Assembly (NCBI RefSeq): GCF_017115025.1
Contig: NZ_JABXKM010000344.1
Location: 1-64,000 of the forward strand
DNA length: 64,000 bases
Source: Nostoc sp. NOS(2021)
GTDB lineage: Bacteria; Cyanobacteriota; Cyanobacteriia; Cyanobacteriales; Nostocaceae
Direction of reading: 5' to 3'
The position numbers and the translations under genes were made by a program. Within the stretch, counting starts at the first letter, position 1, and each line of letters begins with the position of its first letter. Of this stretch, positions 1 to 10,100 are shown piece by piece. Under the pieces are notes generated by a model that worked only from the letters and a program-made list of their open reading frames with translations, was not told the origin of the DNA and ran no database searches.

Positions 1-46
1 GCTATATATCAATACTGCGTAGGTTTTGCCTAAAAAATAAAAATGT

Positions 47-202
47 GTAGGTTGGGTAACGCATTGCCTCAACCCAACCTACGAATATTCTTAACCGAGC
101 AGTATTGGGACTCATATTTGATTTTTGAAATAGACGTAGGGTGCGTTACGCTTGCTAACGCACCCTACATATACTTAGATTTTTTCAAAAATCAAATCGG
201 AT
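47..202. repeat. nested palindromic intergenic repeats
   Basis: Two strong inverted repeats lie upstream of the first gene. One (47-82) has arms GTAGGTTGGGT / ACCCAACCTAC. The second (136-168) has arms GTAGGGTGCGTTA / TAACGCACCCTAC and sits inside a wider pair of arms near 118-131 and 189-202 (TTTGATTTTTGAAA-like). Such palindromes are common between genes in Nostoc genomes. No gene was found in 1-318. Confidence 0.7.
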
Positions 203-318
203 TGCTATATTTAGTATCCCATTGCTGAAGACTGTCAGTTTGGTGCTGGAATTTTTGCCAGAACTGGGTAGTATAAATAACAAATATCTACTTATTTATT
301 AGTGCTTCGAGTGCCTTG

Positions 319-879
319 ATGATTGAAATCCTAGCCACACTTTCAGCCTCTGCCGCAGCAGGAATGAGAATAGGGATACCTTTGCTAATTATTGGACTAT
401 TGCAGGGTAGTAACTTGTGGTCACAAGTTCCAATTTTATCTCACATTTCTCCACCAATATTATTAGGCTGCCTCACCAGTTGGTCATTAATTGAGTTATT
501 CGGCTCAAAAAAGCTATGGGGGCAAAGATCGCTCCAACTAGTTCAGTTATTCATGTCTCCCATCGCGGGCGCAATTATGGGGTTAGCAGTAGCTAACGCA
601 ACAGCAACGCCAAACTGGTTGATTGCCTTAATTGGGGGTTTGTTAGCTTTGGTACTCCAGCTAGTCCAAGTTGGTTGGTTCTATCGATTACGTGGCTTAC
701 CATTGTGGGCAGTCTTTCTTCAAGATACCTTATGCGTTGCTCTAGTACTTTTTGCCTTTGGCGCTCCCTGGCAAGGAGGATTAATTGCTTTAATTCTGCT
801 CTGGTTTGCAGTTCGTAGCGCGAAGCAGTGGTATGACTGGTATTGGCAGAAAAGTAAGAAGTTAGGAGTGAGAAGTTAG
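319..879 (+). CDS. DUF4126 family membrane protein
   Basis: This encodes a hydrophobic protein of 186 residues with about five predicted membrane segments (residues about 3-30, 45-60, 75-125, 130-150 and 155-170). It resembles the DUF4126 family of cyanobacterial inner-membrane proteins, whose function is unknown. ATG at 319 is preferred; a TTG directly before it would add one residue. No clear Shine-Dalgarno sequence is seen. It converges with hemH, and a CTCCTAA heptamer repeat fills the gap between the two stop codons. The family assignment is from sequence character, not from an alignment. Confidence 0.7.
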   Translation: MIEILATLSASAAAGMRIGIPLLIIGLLQGSNLWSQVPILSHISPPILLGCLTSWSLIELFGSKKLWGQRSLQLVQLFMSPIAGAIMGLAVANATATPNWLIALIGGLLALVLQLVQVGWFYRLRGLPLWAVFLQDTLCVALVLFAFGAPWQGGLIALILLWFAVRSAKQWYDWYWQKSKKLGVRS

Positions 880-928
880 GAATGAAAATAGAAGTTAAGA
901 CTGAAGAGTTAGGGAGAAAAATTTAAAA

Positions 929-963
929 CTCCTAACTCCTAACTCCTAACTCCTAACTCCTAA
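929..963. repeat. CTCCTAA heptamer tandem repeat
   Basis: Five perfect tandem copies of CTCCTAA lie between the convergent 319-879 gene and hemH. This is the short tandemly repeated repetitive (STRR) type typical of heterocystous cyanobacteria. Related imperfect runs appear near 12560-12600, 14590-14640 and 30440-30475. Confidence 0.9.
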
Positions 964-973
964 CTCTTTTCAT

Positions 974-2140
974 TTACTGCAAAAGTCCAATCATATGTAG
1001 CAGACCGTGACCGGTAATCAGCTCGATGATTAAGGCAATGATCCCCAGCATGGCAATCCGACCATTCCATACTTCAGCGCTAGTAGTCAGACCCCATTCC
1101 CAACGCTCTTGGGGGTACATTTTCACCCTTTTTTTCATTTGGGCAGCTTGCGAAAGCTTGAAACTGGGGTTTTTCAGCGCATCAATCACTAGGTCTGCCA
1201 GTGCATTAATAAATACCGGATGGCTATTGGGAGCAGGAACGCGACGGAAGTTGTGAATTCCTGATTCTTCTGCTACTTCCCGATACTCAATATCAATTTC
1301 TTGTAGTGTCTCAATATGCTCTGAGACAAAACTAATAGGCACGACAACCAAATCTTTCACGCCTTCTGCACCTAGTTCTTTGAGGGCATCCTCAGTATAG
1401 GGTTGGAGCCATTCTACTGGGCCAACGCGACTTTGGTAAGCTAAGGTGTGGGCATTGGGCCGATTGAGGGTCTGCATAATCAAGGCAGTACATTCTTCAA
1501 TTTCTTGCTGATAGGGGTCGCCAGCCTCTTCAACATAGCTTTTGGGAACGCCGTGAGCGCTGAAGAATATATGAACCTCATCTGGATTAGGAAACTGTTC
1601 AAGTTCTTGGGCTACGAGTTCCGCCATTGCTTGAAGGTAGCCTGGTTGTTTGTACCAAGAAGGAATGACGGTGTAATCAATGGGTTGAAGTTTTGGATCT
1701 TCTTGCCAAAGCTTTTCTAAAAGCCGGAAGCTAGAACCACTGGTACTGATCGAAAACTGGGGATATAGTGGTAAGATTACCAGGTGTTCTATATTATCTT
1801 GGGTGATCTGTGCGATCGCCTCTTCTGTATACGGATGCCAATAACGCATTCCCACGTAAATTTTAGCTTCTTGTCCCAAATAGCCCAACTGTTTTTTTAA
1901 AGCTTCCCCTTGCGCTTCTGTGATCTGCCGCAGTGGGGAACCACCACCGATTTGCTTATAATTTGCTTGAGATGTTCTGGTTCGCCGCGTGGCAATAAAC
2001 CAGGCTAGGGGCTTTTGCAACCAGCGAAACGGTAGGCGAATAATTTCCGGATCGGAAAATAGGTTATACAAAAACGGCCCGACATCCTCTAGCTTATCGG
2101 GGCCACCGAGATTGAGTAATAAGACGCCTACACGACCCAT
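974..2140 (-). CDS. hemH: ferrochelatase with C-terminal Hlip-like helix
   Basis: Ferrochelatase inserts ferrous iron into protoporphyrin IX, the last step of haem synthesis. The N-terminal catalytic part (about residues 1-320) contains the family motifs, including [18 protein letters not shown] with the active-site His near residue 195, and [14 protein letters not shown] further on. After a charged linker, residues about 345-388 form a single membrane helix of the chlorophyll a/b-binding (Hlip) type, with [12 protein letters not shown]. This fusion is standard in cyanobacterial and plastid enzymes, where the helix binds pigment and links haem synthesis to chlorophyll status. At 388 residues it has the expected full length. 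It is divergent from the methyltransferase at 2234, with 93 bp between the starts. Confidence 0.95.
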   Translation of the reverse strand: MGRVGVLLLNLGGPDKLEDVGPFLYNLFSDPEIIRLPFRWLQKPLAWFIATRRTRTSQANYKQIGGGSPLRQITEAQGEALKKQLGYLGQEAKIYVGMRYWHPYTEEAIAQITQDNIEHLVILPLYPQFSISTSGSSFRLLEKLWQEDPKLQPIDYTVIPSWYKQPGYLQAMAELVAQELEQFPNPDEVHIFFSAHGVPKSYVEEAGDPYQQEIEECTALIMQTLNRPNAHTLAYQSRVGPVEWLQPYTEDALKELGAEGVKDLVVVPISFVSEHIETLQEIDIEYREVAEESGIHNFRRVPAPNSHPVFINALADLVIDALKNPSFKLSQAAQMKKRVKMYPQERWEWGLTTSAEVWNGRIAMLGIIALIIELITGHGLLHMIGLLQ

Positions 2141-2233
2141 AGCAGTTACTTTCCCCCAATCTTTTCAGATTTTTTACTAATGTTAACAATATATCTTTAT
2201 TAAATATAAAGCTTAATAGCAAGGAAATATGCA

Positions 2234-2857
2234 ATGGCAACAATTTTAAGGGATTGGAGTTACCGCTATCAGTGGCTGTATGATGGCATCTCTCGTTTAG
2301 CAGCCTTAAGTGTAGGTGGTGAAGCCCGTTTTCGGCAACTTGCTTTGCAAGACTTAACAATTGACTCAGATACTCAAGTCTTAGATTTGTGTTGTGGCAG
2401 TGGTCAAACAACGCAATTTTTGGTAAAATTTTCACAAAATGTAACAGGATTGGACGCTTCACCCAAGTCTTTGCAACGGGCGCGGCTAAATGTACCATTA
2501 GCTTCCTATGTGGAAGCTTTTGCCGAGGAGATGCCATTTGCAGATAATCTGTTTGATGTGGTGCATACCAGCGTCGCACTACACGAGATGCAGCCTCAGC
2601 AATTACGAAAAATTATTAATGAAGTTTATCGGGTGTTGAAGCCAGGAGGGGTATTTACGCTGGTGGATTTTCATGCTCCTACGAATCCGATATTTTGGCC
2701 TGGGGTATCACTGTTTTTGTTGTTGTTTGAGACGGAAACAGCTTGGCAATTGTTGAAAACTGATTTGGCTAAGTTGTTAACTGAGACTGGGTTTGAAGTG
2801 GGTGAGCCAACTTTATATGCTGGTGGTAGTCTGCAAGTGATACAGGCGAAGAAGTAA
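2234..2857 (+). CDS. class I SAM-dependent methyltransferase
   Basis: This is a 207-residue Rossmann-fold methyltransferase. Motif I (VLDLCCGSGQTTQFL, about residues 49-63) binds S-adenosylmethionine, an acidic residue in GLDAS follows, and VYRVLKPGGVFTLVDF is the usual post-motif region of the UbiE/Methyltransf_11 group. The substrate cannot be told from sequence; quinone, tocopherol and small-molecule methyltransferases all share this core. ATG at 2234 has AGGA upstream. It is divergent from hemH, so the two promoters must share the 93-bp gap. Confidence 0.8.
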   Translation: MATILRDWSYRYQWLYDGISRLAALSVGGEARFRQLALQDLTIDSDTQVLDLCCGSGQTTQFLVKFSQNVTGLDASPKSLQRARLNVPLASYVEAFAEEMPFADNLFDVVHTSVALHEMQPQQLRKIINEVYRVLKPGGVFTLVDFHAPTNPIFWPGVSLFLLLFETETAWQLLKTDLAKLLTETGFEVGEPTLYAGGSLQVIQAKK

Positions 2858-2960
2858 AAAATATTGCTTTATTAATGGCAGGTAAAATACTCTGCTATTA
2901 ATAAAGTATAGATGATTATTATATTGAAATAAGCATGATGAAATTTTGAGGTTAATAGAA

Positions 2961-3479
2961 ATGACACAGGAATTAATAGACCTCAGAACTTGTATCCAGG
3001 AGGGAAGATACGCAGATGCCTTGGCAATTGTAGATGAATTAGAGGGAATGAGTAAACAAGCTATTCTGCGGAATATCCAAGCTTATTTAAGGATTCTGCT
3101 GATTCATTTGATTAAGAACCAACTAGAGCAGCGATTAACAAATTCTTGGGTTGCTTCTATTCGTAATTCCCTTATAGAAATTAAGAAACTCAATCTCAAA
3201 GACAATAAAAAATCCTCTTATATCAATTTAACCGAATGGGATACCTATATTGAAGATGAAATAGAAGTAGCAGTGCGTGATGCCAGCGTGGAAGTTTTGA
3301 ATGGAATGTACAATGAATTTCAATTGGCTGAAATGGTGGATAAAAACCAGATAATTCAGACTGCTTTGAAGTTTTTGGCACTAACCTATTCTTATTCAGC
3401 TAAGGAGTTACCCGCAGTTGTAGCTGAAAATTTAATTCAGTTATCCGGTGGAGAAGATTGGAAAGCAGGTAGGCGGTGA
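2961..3479 (+). CDS. DUF29-like protein, tandem copy 1
   Basis: This is the first of three tandem paralogues. The 172-residue protein is mostly helical and begins MTQELIDLRTC. The core YADALAIVDELEGMSK, then a helix with RILLIHLIKNQLEQR and W-x2-SIR, matches the pattern of the DUF29 family, which is of unknown function and much expanded in cyanobacteria. ATG at 2961 is chosen because the other two copies start at the same residue. The stop is followed four bases later by the start of copy 2, so the three are very likely one transcript. Its central region diverges from copies 2 and 3, while its C-terminus is nearly identical to copy 2. Confidence 0.75.
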   Translation: MTQELIDLRTCIQEGRYADALAIVDELEGMSKQAILRNIQAYLRILLIHLIKNQLEQRLTNSWVASIRNSLIEIKKLNLKDNKKSSYINLTEWDTYIEDEIEVAVRDASVEVLNGMYNEFQLAEMVDKNQIIQTALKFLALTYSYSAKELPAVVAENLIQLSGGEDWKAGRR

Positions 3480-3483
3480 AAAA

Positions 3484-4005
3484 ATGACGCAAGAACTAAT
3501 AGACCTCAAAAACAGTATTTTGGAAGGACGTTATGCAGATGCCTTGGCAATTGTAGATGAATTAGAGGGAATGAGTAAAAAGGCTATTCTGCGTCAGATT
3601 AAATCGTTTTTAAGAATTTTACTGATTCATTTGATCAAGAATCAACTAGAACAGAGATTAACAAATTCTTGGGCTGCTTCTATTCGCAACGCTATCCGCG
3701 AAATTAAAGAAGTAAATCTTAAAGACAATGAAAAATCTTATTATGTCAATTTAAATGAATGGCAAAACTTCATAGAAGAGGAAGTTATTGAAGATGCGAT
3801 CGCAGATGCCAGCGATGAAGTAATGAATGGAGCATATAATCAATTTCAACTGACTGAAATGGTAGATAGAAAGCAGATAATTCAGACTGCTTTGAAGTTT
3901 TTGGCACTAACTTATTCTTATTCAGCTAAGGAGTTACCCGCAGTTATAGCTGAAACTTTAACTCAGTTATCCGGTGGAGAAGATTGGAAAGCAGGTAGGC
4001 GGTGA
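3484..4005 (+). CDS. DUF29-like protein, tandem copy 2
   Basis: This is the second tandem paralogue, 173 residues. ATG at 3484 follows an AGGCGG sequence that lies inside the end of copy 1, so translation is probably coupled. The first ~100 bases are almost base-identical to copy 3, and the last ~130 bases are almost identical to copy 1, so the gene is a mosaic of its neighbours. Its middle contains EEEVIEDAIADAS, shared with copy 3. The function is unknown; DUF29 assignment rests on the shared helical core. Confidence 0.75.
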   Translation: MTQELIDLKNSILEGRYADALAIVDELEGMSKKAILRQIKSFLRILLIHLIKNQLEQRLTNSWAASIRNAIREIKEVNLKDNEKSYYVNLNEWQNFIEEEVIEDAIADASDEVMNGAYNQFQLTEMVDRKQIIQTALKFLALTYSYSAKELPAVIAETLTQLSGGEDWKAGRR

Positions 4006-4009
4006 AAAA

Positions 4010-4531
4010 ATGACGCAAGAACTAATAGACCTCAAAAACAGTATTTTGGAAGGACGTTATGCAGATGCCTTGGCAATTGTAGATGAATTAGAAGGCATGA
4101 GTAAACAAGCTATTCTGCGTAGTATCCAAGCTTATTTAAGGATTCTGCTGATTCATTTGATTAAGAACCAAGTAGAACAGCGATTAACAAATTCTTGGGC
4201 GGCTTCTATTCGTAATTCAATCCGAGAAATTAAAAAACTGAATATCAAAGATAATAAAAAATCTTATTATATCAATTTGAATGAATGGGAAAACTTTATA
4301 GAAGAGGAAGTTATTGAAGATGCGATCGCAGATGCGAGTGAGGAAGTGATGAACGCCAAATTTACTCGCTCTCAATTGTCGGCGATGCTAGATAAAAAAC
4401 AGATTTTAACTATAGCCACTAGTTTACTGGCTTTAACATATACTTATTCGCCAAAGGAATTACCAGCGATTATGGATGATTATCTCATTCAGTTAGCTGG
4501 TGGTGAAGATTGGATAAATCGGGAAAAATAA
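4010..4531 (+). CDS. DUF29-like protein, tandem copy 3
   Basis: This is the third tandem paralogue, 173 residues, starting four bases after copy 2 ends with the same AGGCGG upstream. It keeps the N-terminal core of copies 1 and 2 but its last ~60 residues have diverged (LTIATSLLALTYTYSPKELP). That makes it the most distinct C-terminus of the set. The transcript probably ends soon after; no strong hairpin with a T-run was found. The function is unknown. Confidence 0.75.
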   Translation: MTQELIDLKNSILEGRYADALAIVDELEGMSKQAILRSIQAYLRILLIHLIKNQVEQRLTNSWAASIRNSIREIKKLNIKDNKKSYYINLNEWENFIEEEVIEDAIADASEEVMNAKFTRSQLSAMLDKKQILTIATSLLALTYTYSPKELPAIMDDYLIQLAGGEDWINREK

Positions 4532-4608
4532 GGCGATCGCTCTTTGTTCGGCAATGATACCAAGTGTTAAATTAAGATTAGCACCGTCAACTCTTGAAGG
4601 AAATACAA

Positions 4609-4632
4609 ATGACAATCAATGGGAGCATTTAA
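4609..4632 (+). pseudogene. possible truncated gene start
   Basis: A well-placed GAAGGA sequence precedes ATG at 4609, but the frame stops after seven codons (MTINGSI). A MITE-like element begins three bases after the stop. It may be the 5' end of a gene broken by that element, or chance. Confidence 0.2.
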
Positions 4633-4634
4633 AA

Positions 4635-4747
4635 TATAGCAATCCTATCTGAGTTGTGAAAATTAATTTGTTTAACGAACCGTAAAGGACACAAAGGGCG
4701 CGAAGTCGAGAAAGAAAAGATTTCATAAATGATTTAGGATTGCTATA
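4635..4747. mobile_element. MITE-like element, TATAGCAATCCTA termini
   Basis: This 113-bp sequence is bounded by perfect 13-bp inverted repeats, TATAGCAATCCTA at the left and its complement at the right. Inside is the module AACGAACCGTAAAGGACACA, which recurs at about 32427, 34789 and 52619 with other flanks. It has no coding capacity. A lone right-end copy of the same terminus occurs at about 18780. Confidence 0.6.
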
Positions 4748-4788
4748 TCAAGTTTAATCAACGGGAGTGAGAGCATTAAAAAATCAAG

Positions 4789-5622
4789 TTATTCGTTTTG
4801 TTCTAGCTCTAGCTCTTGCAGTTGATTTTGTTGCTCTAGAGGACTTAAATCAAGTAACGCCCAACCATTGCTAGGAGTAAAAGCTATATTTATTAAAAAG
4901 TACCCTGCGTTCTGATTGTTCACGATTGTACTAGCAGCAATTTGTGAAATATTGTTATAACTATAAGCACTATTGCCAGAGGCATTTGTACCGAAAATTA
5001 CCCACCCTCCATTTGGAGCGAACGCAACAGTGGTGATAGAATCGTTTTTTTGATATATAGTCTTTATTTCATTAACAACATCTTGTGGAAAATTGGTACT
5101 CCAATTAGCAGTATTACCACCGTTAGAGATAATTACCCACTCTCCATTAGGTGTAAAGGCAACAGTGTTGATAGTTGAGTTGTTTTGATTTAGAGTCCTG
5201 ATTTCATTAGCAGCATCTTGTGGAAAATTGGTACTCAAATAATAACCATTACCGTCATTGATAATTACCCACTCTCCACTAGGCGTAAAGGCAATAGTGT
5301 TGATAGTTAAGCTTTGTTGATTTAGAGTGGAAAGGTCGTTAATAAACTCTTGTGGAAGACCAGTTGAAGTATTATAACCATTGCTACCATTGAGAATTAC
5401 CCACCCTCCATTGGGAGCGAATGCAATAGTTCTAGGATTTATATCTTGATTAGCTAGAGTCTGAAGTTCGTTAGCTGCTTCGATGGGAATACCAATATAG
5501 TTACTATCAGCCAAAGCCCGTGAAGAACTAAAAATGATCGGAGATAAAATCCCTATTGATGCACCTACAACAAAGCTAGTGATAGCTTTGTTAAATTTCC
5601 CTGGTAAAAGAATATTAGACAT
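4789..5622 (-). CDS. secreted repeat protein, unknown function
   Basis: The 277-residue product starts with a signal-like segment (hydrophobic about residues 13-36, then SSSRALADS). The mature part has five or six repeats of about 45 residues, each carrying a version of AFTPNGEWVI with a preceding L-x-Q/D-x5-T-I. The spacing and W-V-I strands suggest a small beta-propeller or similar all-beta fold. The C-terminus is Gln/Glu-rich. I do not recognise a named family and no catalytic motif is visible. It is probably periplasmic or extracellular. The gene stands alone between repeat-rich gaps. Confidence 0.7.
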   Translation of the reverse strand: MSNILLPGKFNKAITSFVVGASIGILSPIIFSSSRALADSNYIGIPIEAANELQTLANQDINPRTIAFAPNGGWVILNGSNGYNTSTGLPQEFINDLSTLNQQSLTINTIAFTPSGEWVIINDGNGYYLSTNFPQDAANEIRTLNQNNSTINTVAFTPNGEWVIISNGGNTANWSTNFPQDVVNEIKTIYQKNDSITTVAFAPNGGWVIFGTNASGNSAYSYNNISQIAASTIVNNQNAGYFLINIAFTPSNGWALLDLSPLEQQNQLQELELEQNE

Positions 5623-6119
5623 AGTGAAAATTTCGATTTTGCTATTTTAAAAATACAATTTCACTTGAAGTTTGTCAATTACCTAAAATAAAATATTTAG
5701 ACAGGTTAACGAGAGATTAAATAATTCGTAATGACGCTCGCGGACTCGCTACCGCTACGCTAACGTAATTCGTAATTAAGTTTTGTAACGGGTATTTAGA
5801 CCTCAGGGGTATTTCATTTTCATCTAGCCCGCCTCAGAATGAATTATGAGTCTAATAGCGAAAGTCGTCTAAAGACGACTGAGAAAAGGTTAAAGTCCGT
5901 TAAAACTGACTTTAGTTATTATCCCGGAACTTCAGTTCTGGACGGTTTATGTCTAGAAGAAAATAGCCCTGTTTAAACCCCGCCACAAAACTTGCCACTT
6001 GTTAGTTGCAGGGGACTTCAAACCACGGAACTCGTTAACAAGTTGGTTACTTCAAGCATTCCCAGATTCTCTTTTATAATTTGATATCTAAAGAGGATGT
6101 TTGAAAAGTCTAATTTATT
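5623..6119. other. intergenic region with palindromes
   Basis: No gene is visible. It holds several short hairpins, including AGTCGTCTAAAGACGACT near 5863-5880 and CCGGAACTTCAGTTCTGG near 5925-5942, plus a GC-rich repeat (CGCTCGCGGACTCGCTACCG) near 5734-5753. These resemble repeats scattered through Nostoc intergenic DNA. Confidence 0.6.
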
Positions 6120-6212
6120 AGGACTTACGCAAAATTACACAGTGTAGGGGCAATTCATGAATTGCCCCTACCTGAAAATCACAGTTTCGGCTATTGTTTT
6201 GGTAAACCGTAG
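6120..6212. repeat. degenerate AGGACTTACGC-type element
   Basis: The left terminus AGGACTTACGCAAAA and an internal palindrome (GTAGGGGCAATTCATGAATT and its partner) match the intact element at 51177-51289. The right terminus is not recognisable here, so this is a decayed copy. Confidence 0.5.
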
Positions 6213-6275
6213 TATTCGCATTATCATTACTGTACGGTTAACCAACAATAAAACTTTCGCCAATTCGAGGTAGAG

Positions 6276-7109
6276 ATGATGCAAGAAGTAACTCGCCGCA
6301 AATTTATTGCAACAGCCACCCTAGCGACGGGTTTTGCCCTCGCAGTACAACCCATTTCTGCTGGAGTCATCACCACCGATGCTAAGGGGTTGGTAGCTGG
6401 TGCGGTGAAAATTCCTGTTAAAGATGGCGAAATTCCTGCCTATAGAGCAGCACCTGCGACTGGTGAAAATTTCCCCATCGTCCTGGTGATCCAAGAAATA
6501 TTTGGAGTACACGAGCATATTCAGGATATCACTCGGCGCTTTGCCCAGTTGGGGTATTTAGCGATCGCACCCGAATTATTCATCCGTCAAGGCGATGTCT
6601 CGAAATTAAGCAGCATGGACGAAATTCGCCCAATTGTCGCTAAAGTGCCAGATGCCCAAGTGCTATCCGATCTCGATGCTACGGTACACTGGGCGGTGAA
6701 ATCAGCTAAAGGTAATGCCGATAAATTGGCGATTACAGGTTTCTGCTGGGGCGGGCGCATTACCTGGTTATACGCAGCACATAATCCCAAGGTGAAGGCT
6801 GGTGTGGCTTGGTACGGGCGACTTGTGGGCGATGCTACCGAACTTCAGCCCCAGAATCCCATCAATATTGCATCAAAACTGACAGTCCCTATTCTCGGAC
6901 TCTACGGCGGCAAAGATACGGGTATTCCCCTCAATACAGTAGAGCAGATGCGCGATCGCCTCAAGGAAAGCAGCAGCAAATCTGAAATCATCGTCTATCC
7001 CGATGCACCCCACGCATTTTTTGCCGATTATCGTCCTTCCTACCGCGAGAAAGAAGCTAAGGAAGGTTGGAAACGTCTTTTGGTATGGTTTAAGGAGCAT
7101 GGCGTGTAA
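6276..7109 (+). CDS. exported dienelactone hydrolase family protein
   Basis: This is an alpha/beta hydrolase of the dienelactone hydrolase family, which cleaves ester or lactone bonds with a Cys-His-Asp triad. Residues 1-30 look like a twin-arginine export signal ([18 protein letters not shown]). The fold motifs are complete: [12 protein letters not shown], the nucleophile elbow GFCWGG (Cys near residue 157), the acid in [11 protein letters not shown], and the histidine in PHAFFADY near the C-terminus. The protein has the usual ~240-residue catalytic length plus signal. GAGGTAGAG lies just upstream of ATG at 6276, with a second ATG one codon later. The natural substrate is unknown. It converges on the 7177 gene. 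Confidence 0.88.
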   Translation: MMQEVTRRKFIATATLATGFALAVQPISAGVITTDAKGLVAGAVKIPVKDGEIPAYRAAPATGENFPIVLVIQEIFGVHEHIQDITRRFAQLGYLAIAPELFIRQGDVSKLSSMDEIRPIVAKVPDAQVLSDLDATVHWAVKSAKGNADKLAITGFCWGGRITWLYAAHNPKVKAGVAWYGRLVGDATELQPQNPINIASKLTVPILGLYGGKDTGIPLNTVEQMRDRLKESSSKSEIIVYPDAPHAFFADYRPSYREKEAKEGWKRLLVWFKEHGV

Positions 7110-7119
7110 ATCTGCGGAA

Positions 7120-7149
7120 CAAAAAAAAGCCTCCCATACCAGGAGGCTT
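7120..7149 (-). terminator. Rho-independent terminator
   Basis: The hairpin AAGCCTCC / GGAGGCTT is followed on the minus strand by eight T residues. It would end transcription of the 7177-10293 gene. The plus side has only a weak T/A run, so for the hydrolase gene it is at best a partial terminator. Confidence 0.85.
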
Positions 7150-7176
7150 AAAAGTTAGCGGAGAAAACTTGTTAAA

Positions 7177-10100
7177 CTACGGCCTTGCAGCGAGCGCTCC
7201 TCCTAATGCAGAGAAAACCGCAGAGACGGATGCTGTAGCAAACAGCCACCACGCGGCTGTAGCTGCGGCTTTGCGGGTTTCTTCTGCTTGCCGCTGTGCC
7301 TGATGTTTCACCTCTTCTAGGCGGCGTTGGGCTTCGCGCTGTATGCGTTCTGCACGTTGCAATACTGTGTTGCGTGCCCGTTCAATTTGGTCGATGATCC
7401 CGTTGGCATCTTCTTCGGAGATGTCCTCACGAGAACTCATAATTGCCACTAGGGTATCACGATCAAAAGAAGATAGGCGATCGCGCAGGGCATCAAACCC
7501 GGACTGGGGATCTTCAAAAAATGTGCGAACATCGCGCTTGATACTATCATAGTTAAGTTCCGGGCGATCCAAGGAGTTGAGATAGTTACGGATGCGGCCG
7601 AAAACCCCGTCAATTGCATCTTGAATCCCTCGTTGGATGTTCCGCACTTGTTCTACAAATTGATCCCTTACGGATACCATATTATCGGCAATCCGCGCCG
7701 CTTCTTCATCGGAAATATCTTCCCGAATTTTCAGCAGGGCGATGATCGTAGAACGGTCAAAATGGGAAAGGCGATCGCTAAAAGTTTCTACTCCAACTCG
7801 CGGATCGTGCAACAATAATTGCAAGTCGCGCTTGATACCTTCTGGGTTGAGTTCTTCTTTGCCGGTTTGCCGCAGATACTCTTCCAGATAACCTTTGAAT
7901 GTTTCCACTCTTTGCTGTGTGCGGCTAGCTAGGCGACGAGGCGCACGCACAAAGTTGCGAATCGAATTTTGCGTGGAATCAATGATTTCATTGACTTGTT
8001 CTTCACTCAAGTCTTGGCGTTGACTGAGCAACTTCACCAGTGTATCCCGGTCTACCTGCGATAACCGACGGCGCAGTGCTACGGCTCCCTCCTGGGGATT
8101 TTCAAACAATCTGGTCAAATCTCGCCCAATACCTTCGGGATTCAGTTCTTGTTTACCAGTATTCCGCAGATAATCTGCGATCGTGGTAGTAACGGAGTCG
8201 TATTGCTCTTTGGCTTTATCCACTACAGCTTGGGGTGTGTGGCGGATATTATGCCACGATTCCTCAGCAGCATTGATGATTTGATTAACTTGATCTTCAC
8301 TCAAATCTTGCCGTTGACTCAACAGCTGTACCAAGGTATCGCGGTCAAAGCGAGACAACCGCGCCCGAATTGAGGTAATTCCAGCTTGGGGATCTTCCAG
8401 TAGCTTTTTGAACTCGGCGCGGATGGCATCAGGATTCAGTTCTGCTTTCCCGGTATTACGCAGATATGATTCTACATTCAGCCACAGGGTTTCTGCTTGA
8501 TATTGTGCCTGTTCTGCTAGTCCTTTGGATTCTACCAAGACGCGATCGCGTTGTTTTTCCAACTCGTCGAGAATGCTGTCTACTTCATATAGCTGTACAT
8601 CATTACGTTGCAGCAATATCTGCCGCATCTCCTGACGTTCCAGGTGCGCCAGTCGCAATGTCAGGGTTTCATCATCTACCTCTGAGTCTTGCAACAGTGG
8701 TTTGAAATTGCCCTCAATGCCTTCGGCTGTCAAATCTGCTTTCGGGGTAACGAGCAGATAACTTTCCACTGCACGTTGCAAGTCTTGTACTATCTCTCTT
8801 TCTTCGATAGCTGTCACTGTCACTAGCACATCTTTGCGGACAGCTTCTAGCTGATCTGCAATGCGGTGAATTTGGGCTTGGGTAAGTAATCCTCGCTGTT
8901 GCAGAATATTGATGAAATCGTTGCGGGATAGTCGGTCTAGTTCCCTGCGGACTATTCCAGGGTCAGCTGCTGGGTCGTAGATGACATCACGAAATTCCTG
9001 AGCAATTTGTTCTGGACTCAGTTGCCAAGCATAAGTGTTGTACAGGTAGTTTTCGACATCAGCCCGAATTGGGTTATAGGGTTGTGATGGTGTTGGTAGC
9101 CCTAGCTTATCTGCTTGTTCTGTGACTTTATCTTTGGCAGTGCTCAGGCTACGCAAGATTTTTTCCACATCCAAATCAGACAAGTCTGTGCGTCCCAAAA
9201 CAATGCCGGTTAAGGCAGATAGTCCTTGCTGGAGTGTACTTTGAATTGGCCCACTACCTGCCTTTTGGTCAGATTCTTTGGAACCACGCTTTTCTGCTAC
9301 TAACCGATCCAGTTTGGCGTTGAGTTCATCTGTCTTGTTTTGTCCTGCTGGGAGTGATTTCAGATAATCCATTAACTCGCCCAGACGGTCTTCTGTGGGT
9401 GGTTGCTGACTTACCACTTGCTGCCAAACTTTATACAACGTATCAGCAATGCGGCTAACGTCTTTTTTGGAAAGGTCGGTGCGACTGCTGACTAACTCGA
9501 TAAACTTTTCGCGGTCGATGTTGCGGATATCTGAAGTCCCCGCGATCGCTTTTAATTGCGGGTCGTTGAGTAAATTTTCAAAGTCACTCCGAATTTTCGA
9601 CACATCTAGCTCTGGAGGACGTATCTTTTCTAAGTAATCCTCTATGTTCTCCCGGATACTCACCGGGTCGATGGCGCTCCCTAGTTCCCGACCGATAGCG
9701 GCGGCGGCGGCTTCAGCCGTCGCTACAACTTGGTTATTGATAGCTTTTGCGCCCAGTGCGGCGGTGGCTGTCCCCATAATCGCCTGAAACCCGGAGGTTG
9801 CTGTATTGACGACTGAGCCAATTAAGGAACCTACGGTGGTAGAACTTACCCAAACGAGGAGCAAAAAGTAAGCACCCCAAATCACCAAGCCGAGAATCGC
9901 TCCCAATGTTGGATCTAAGATTACAAGGCTCAATTTTACCGCGAGGAAAGAGGCGATTAAAAGAGCGATCGTCACAGTGACTAATGTCCAAATCCCCACT
10001 GCTGTGCCGATTTTGCGAATGCTGCCGCCCAAACTTCCGACTTCCCCACTATCTGAATTCGAGTCAGATGAGTGCCCCAGGTAGGAAATACCGGCTGCAA

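Noticed and set aside
2961-4531. Assembly duplication of the DUF29-like genes
   Set aside because: The three copies differ at many codons in their middles and ends, so they are true paralogues rather than a repeated contig end.
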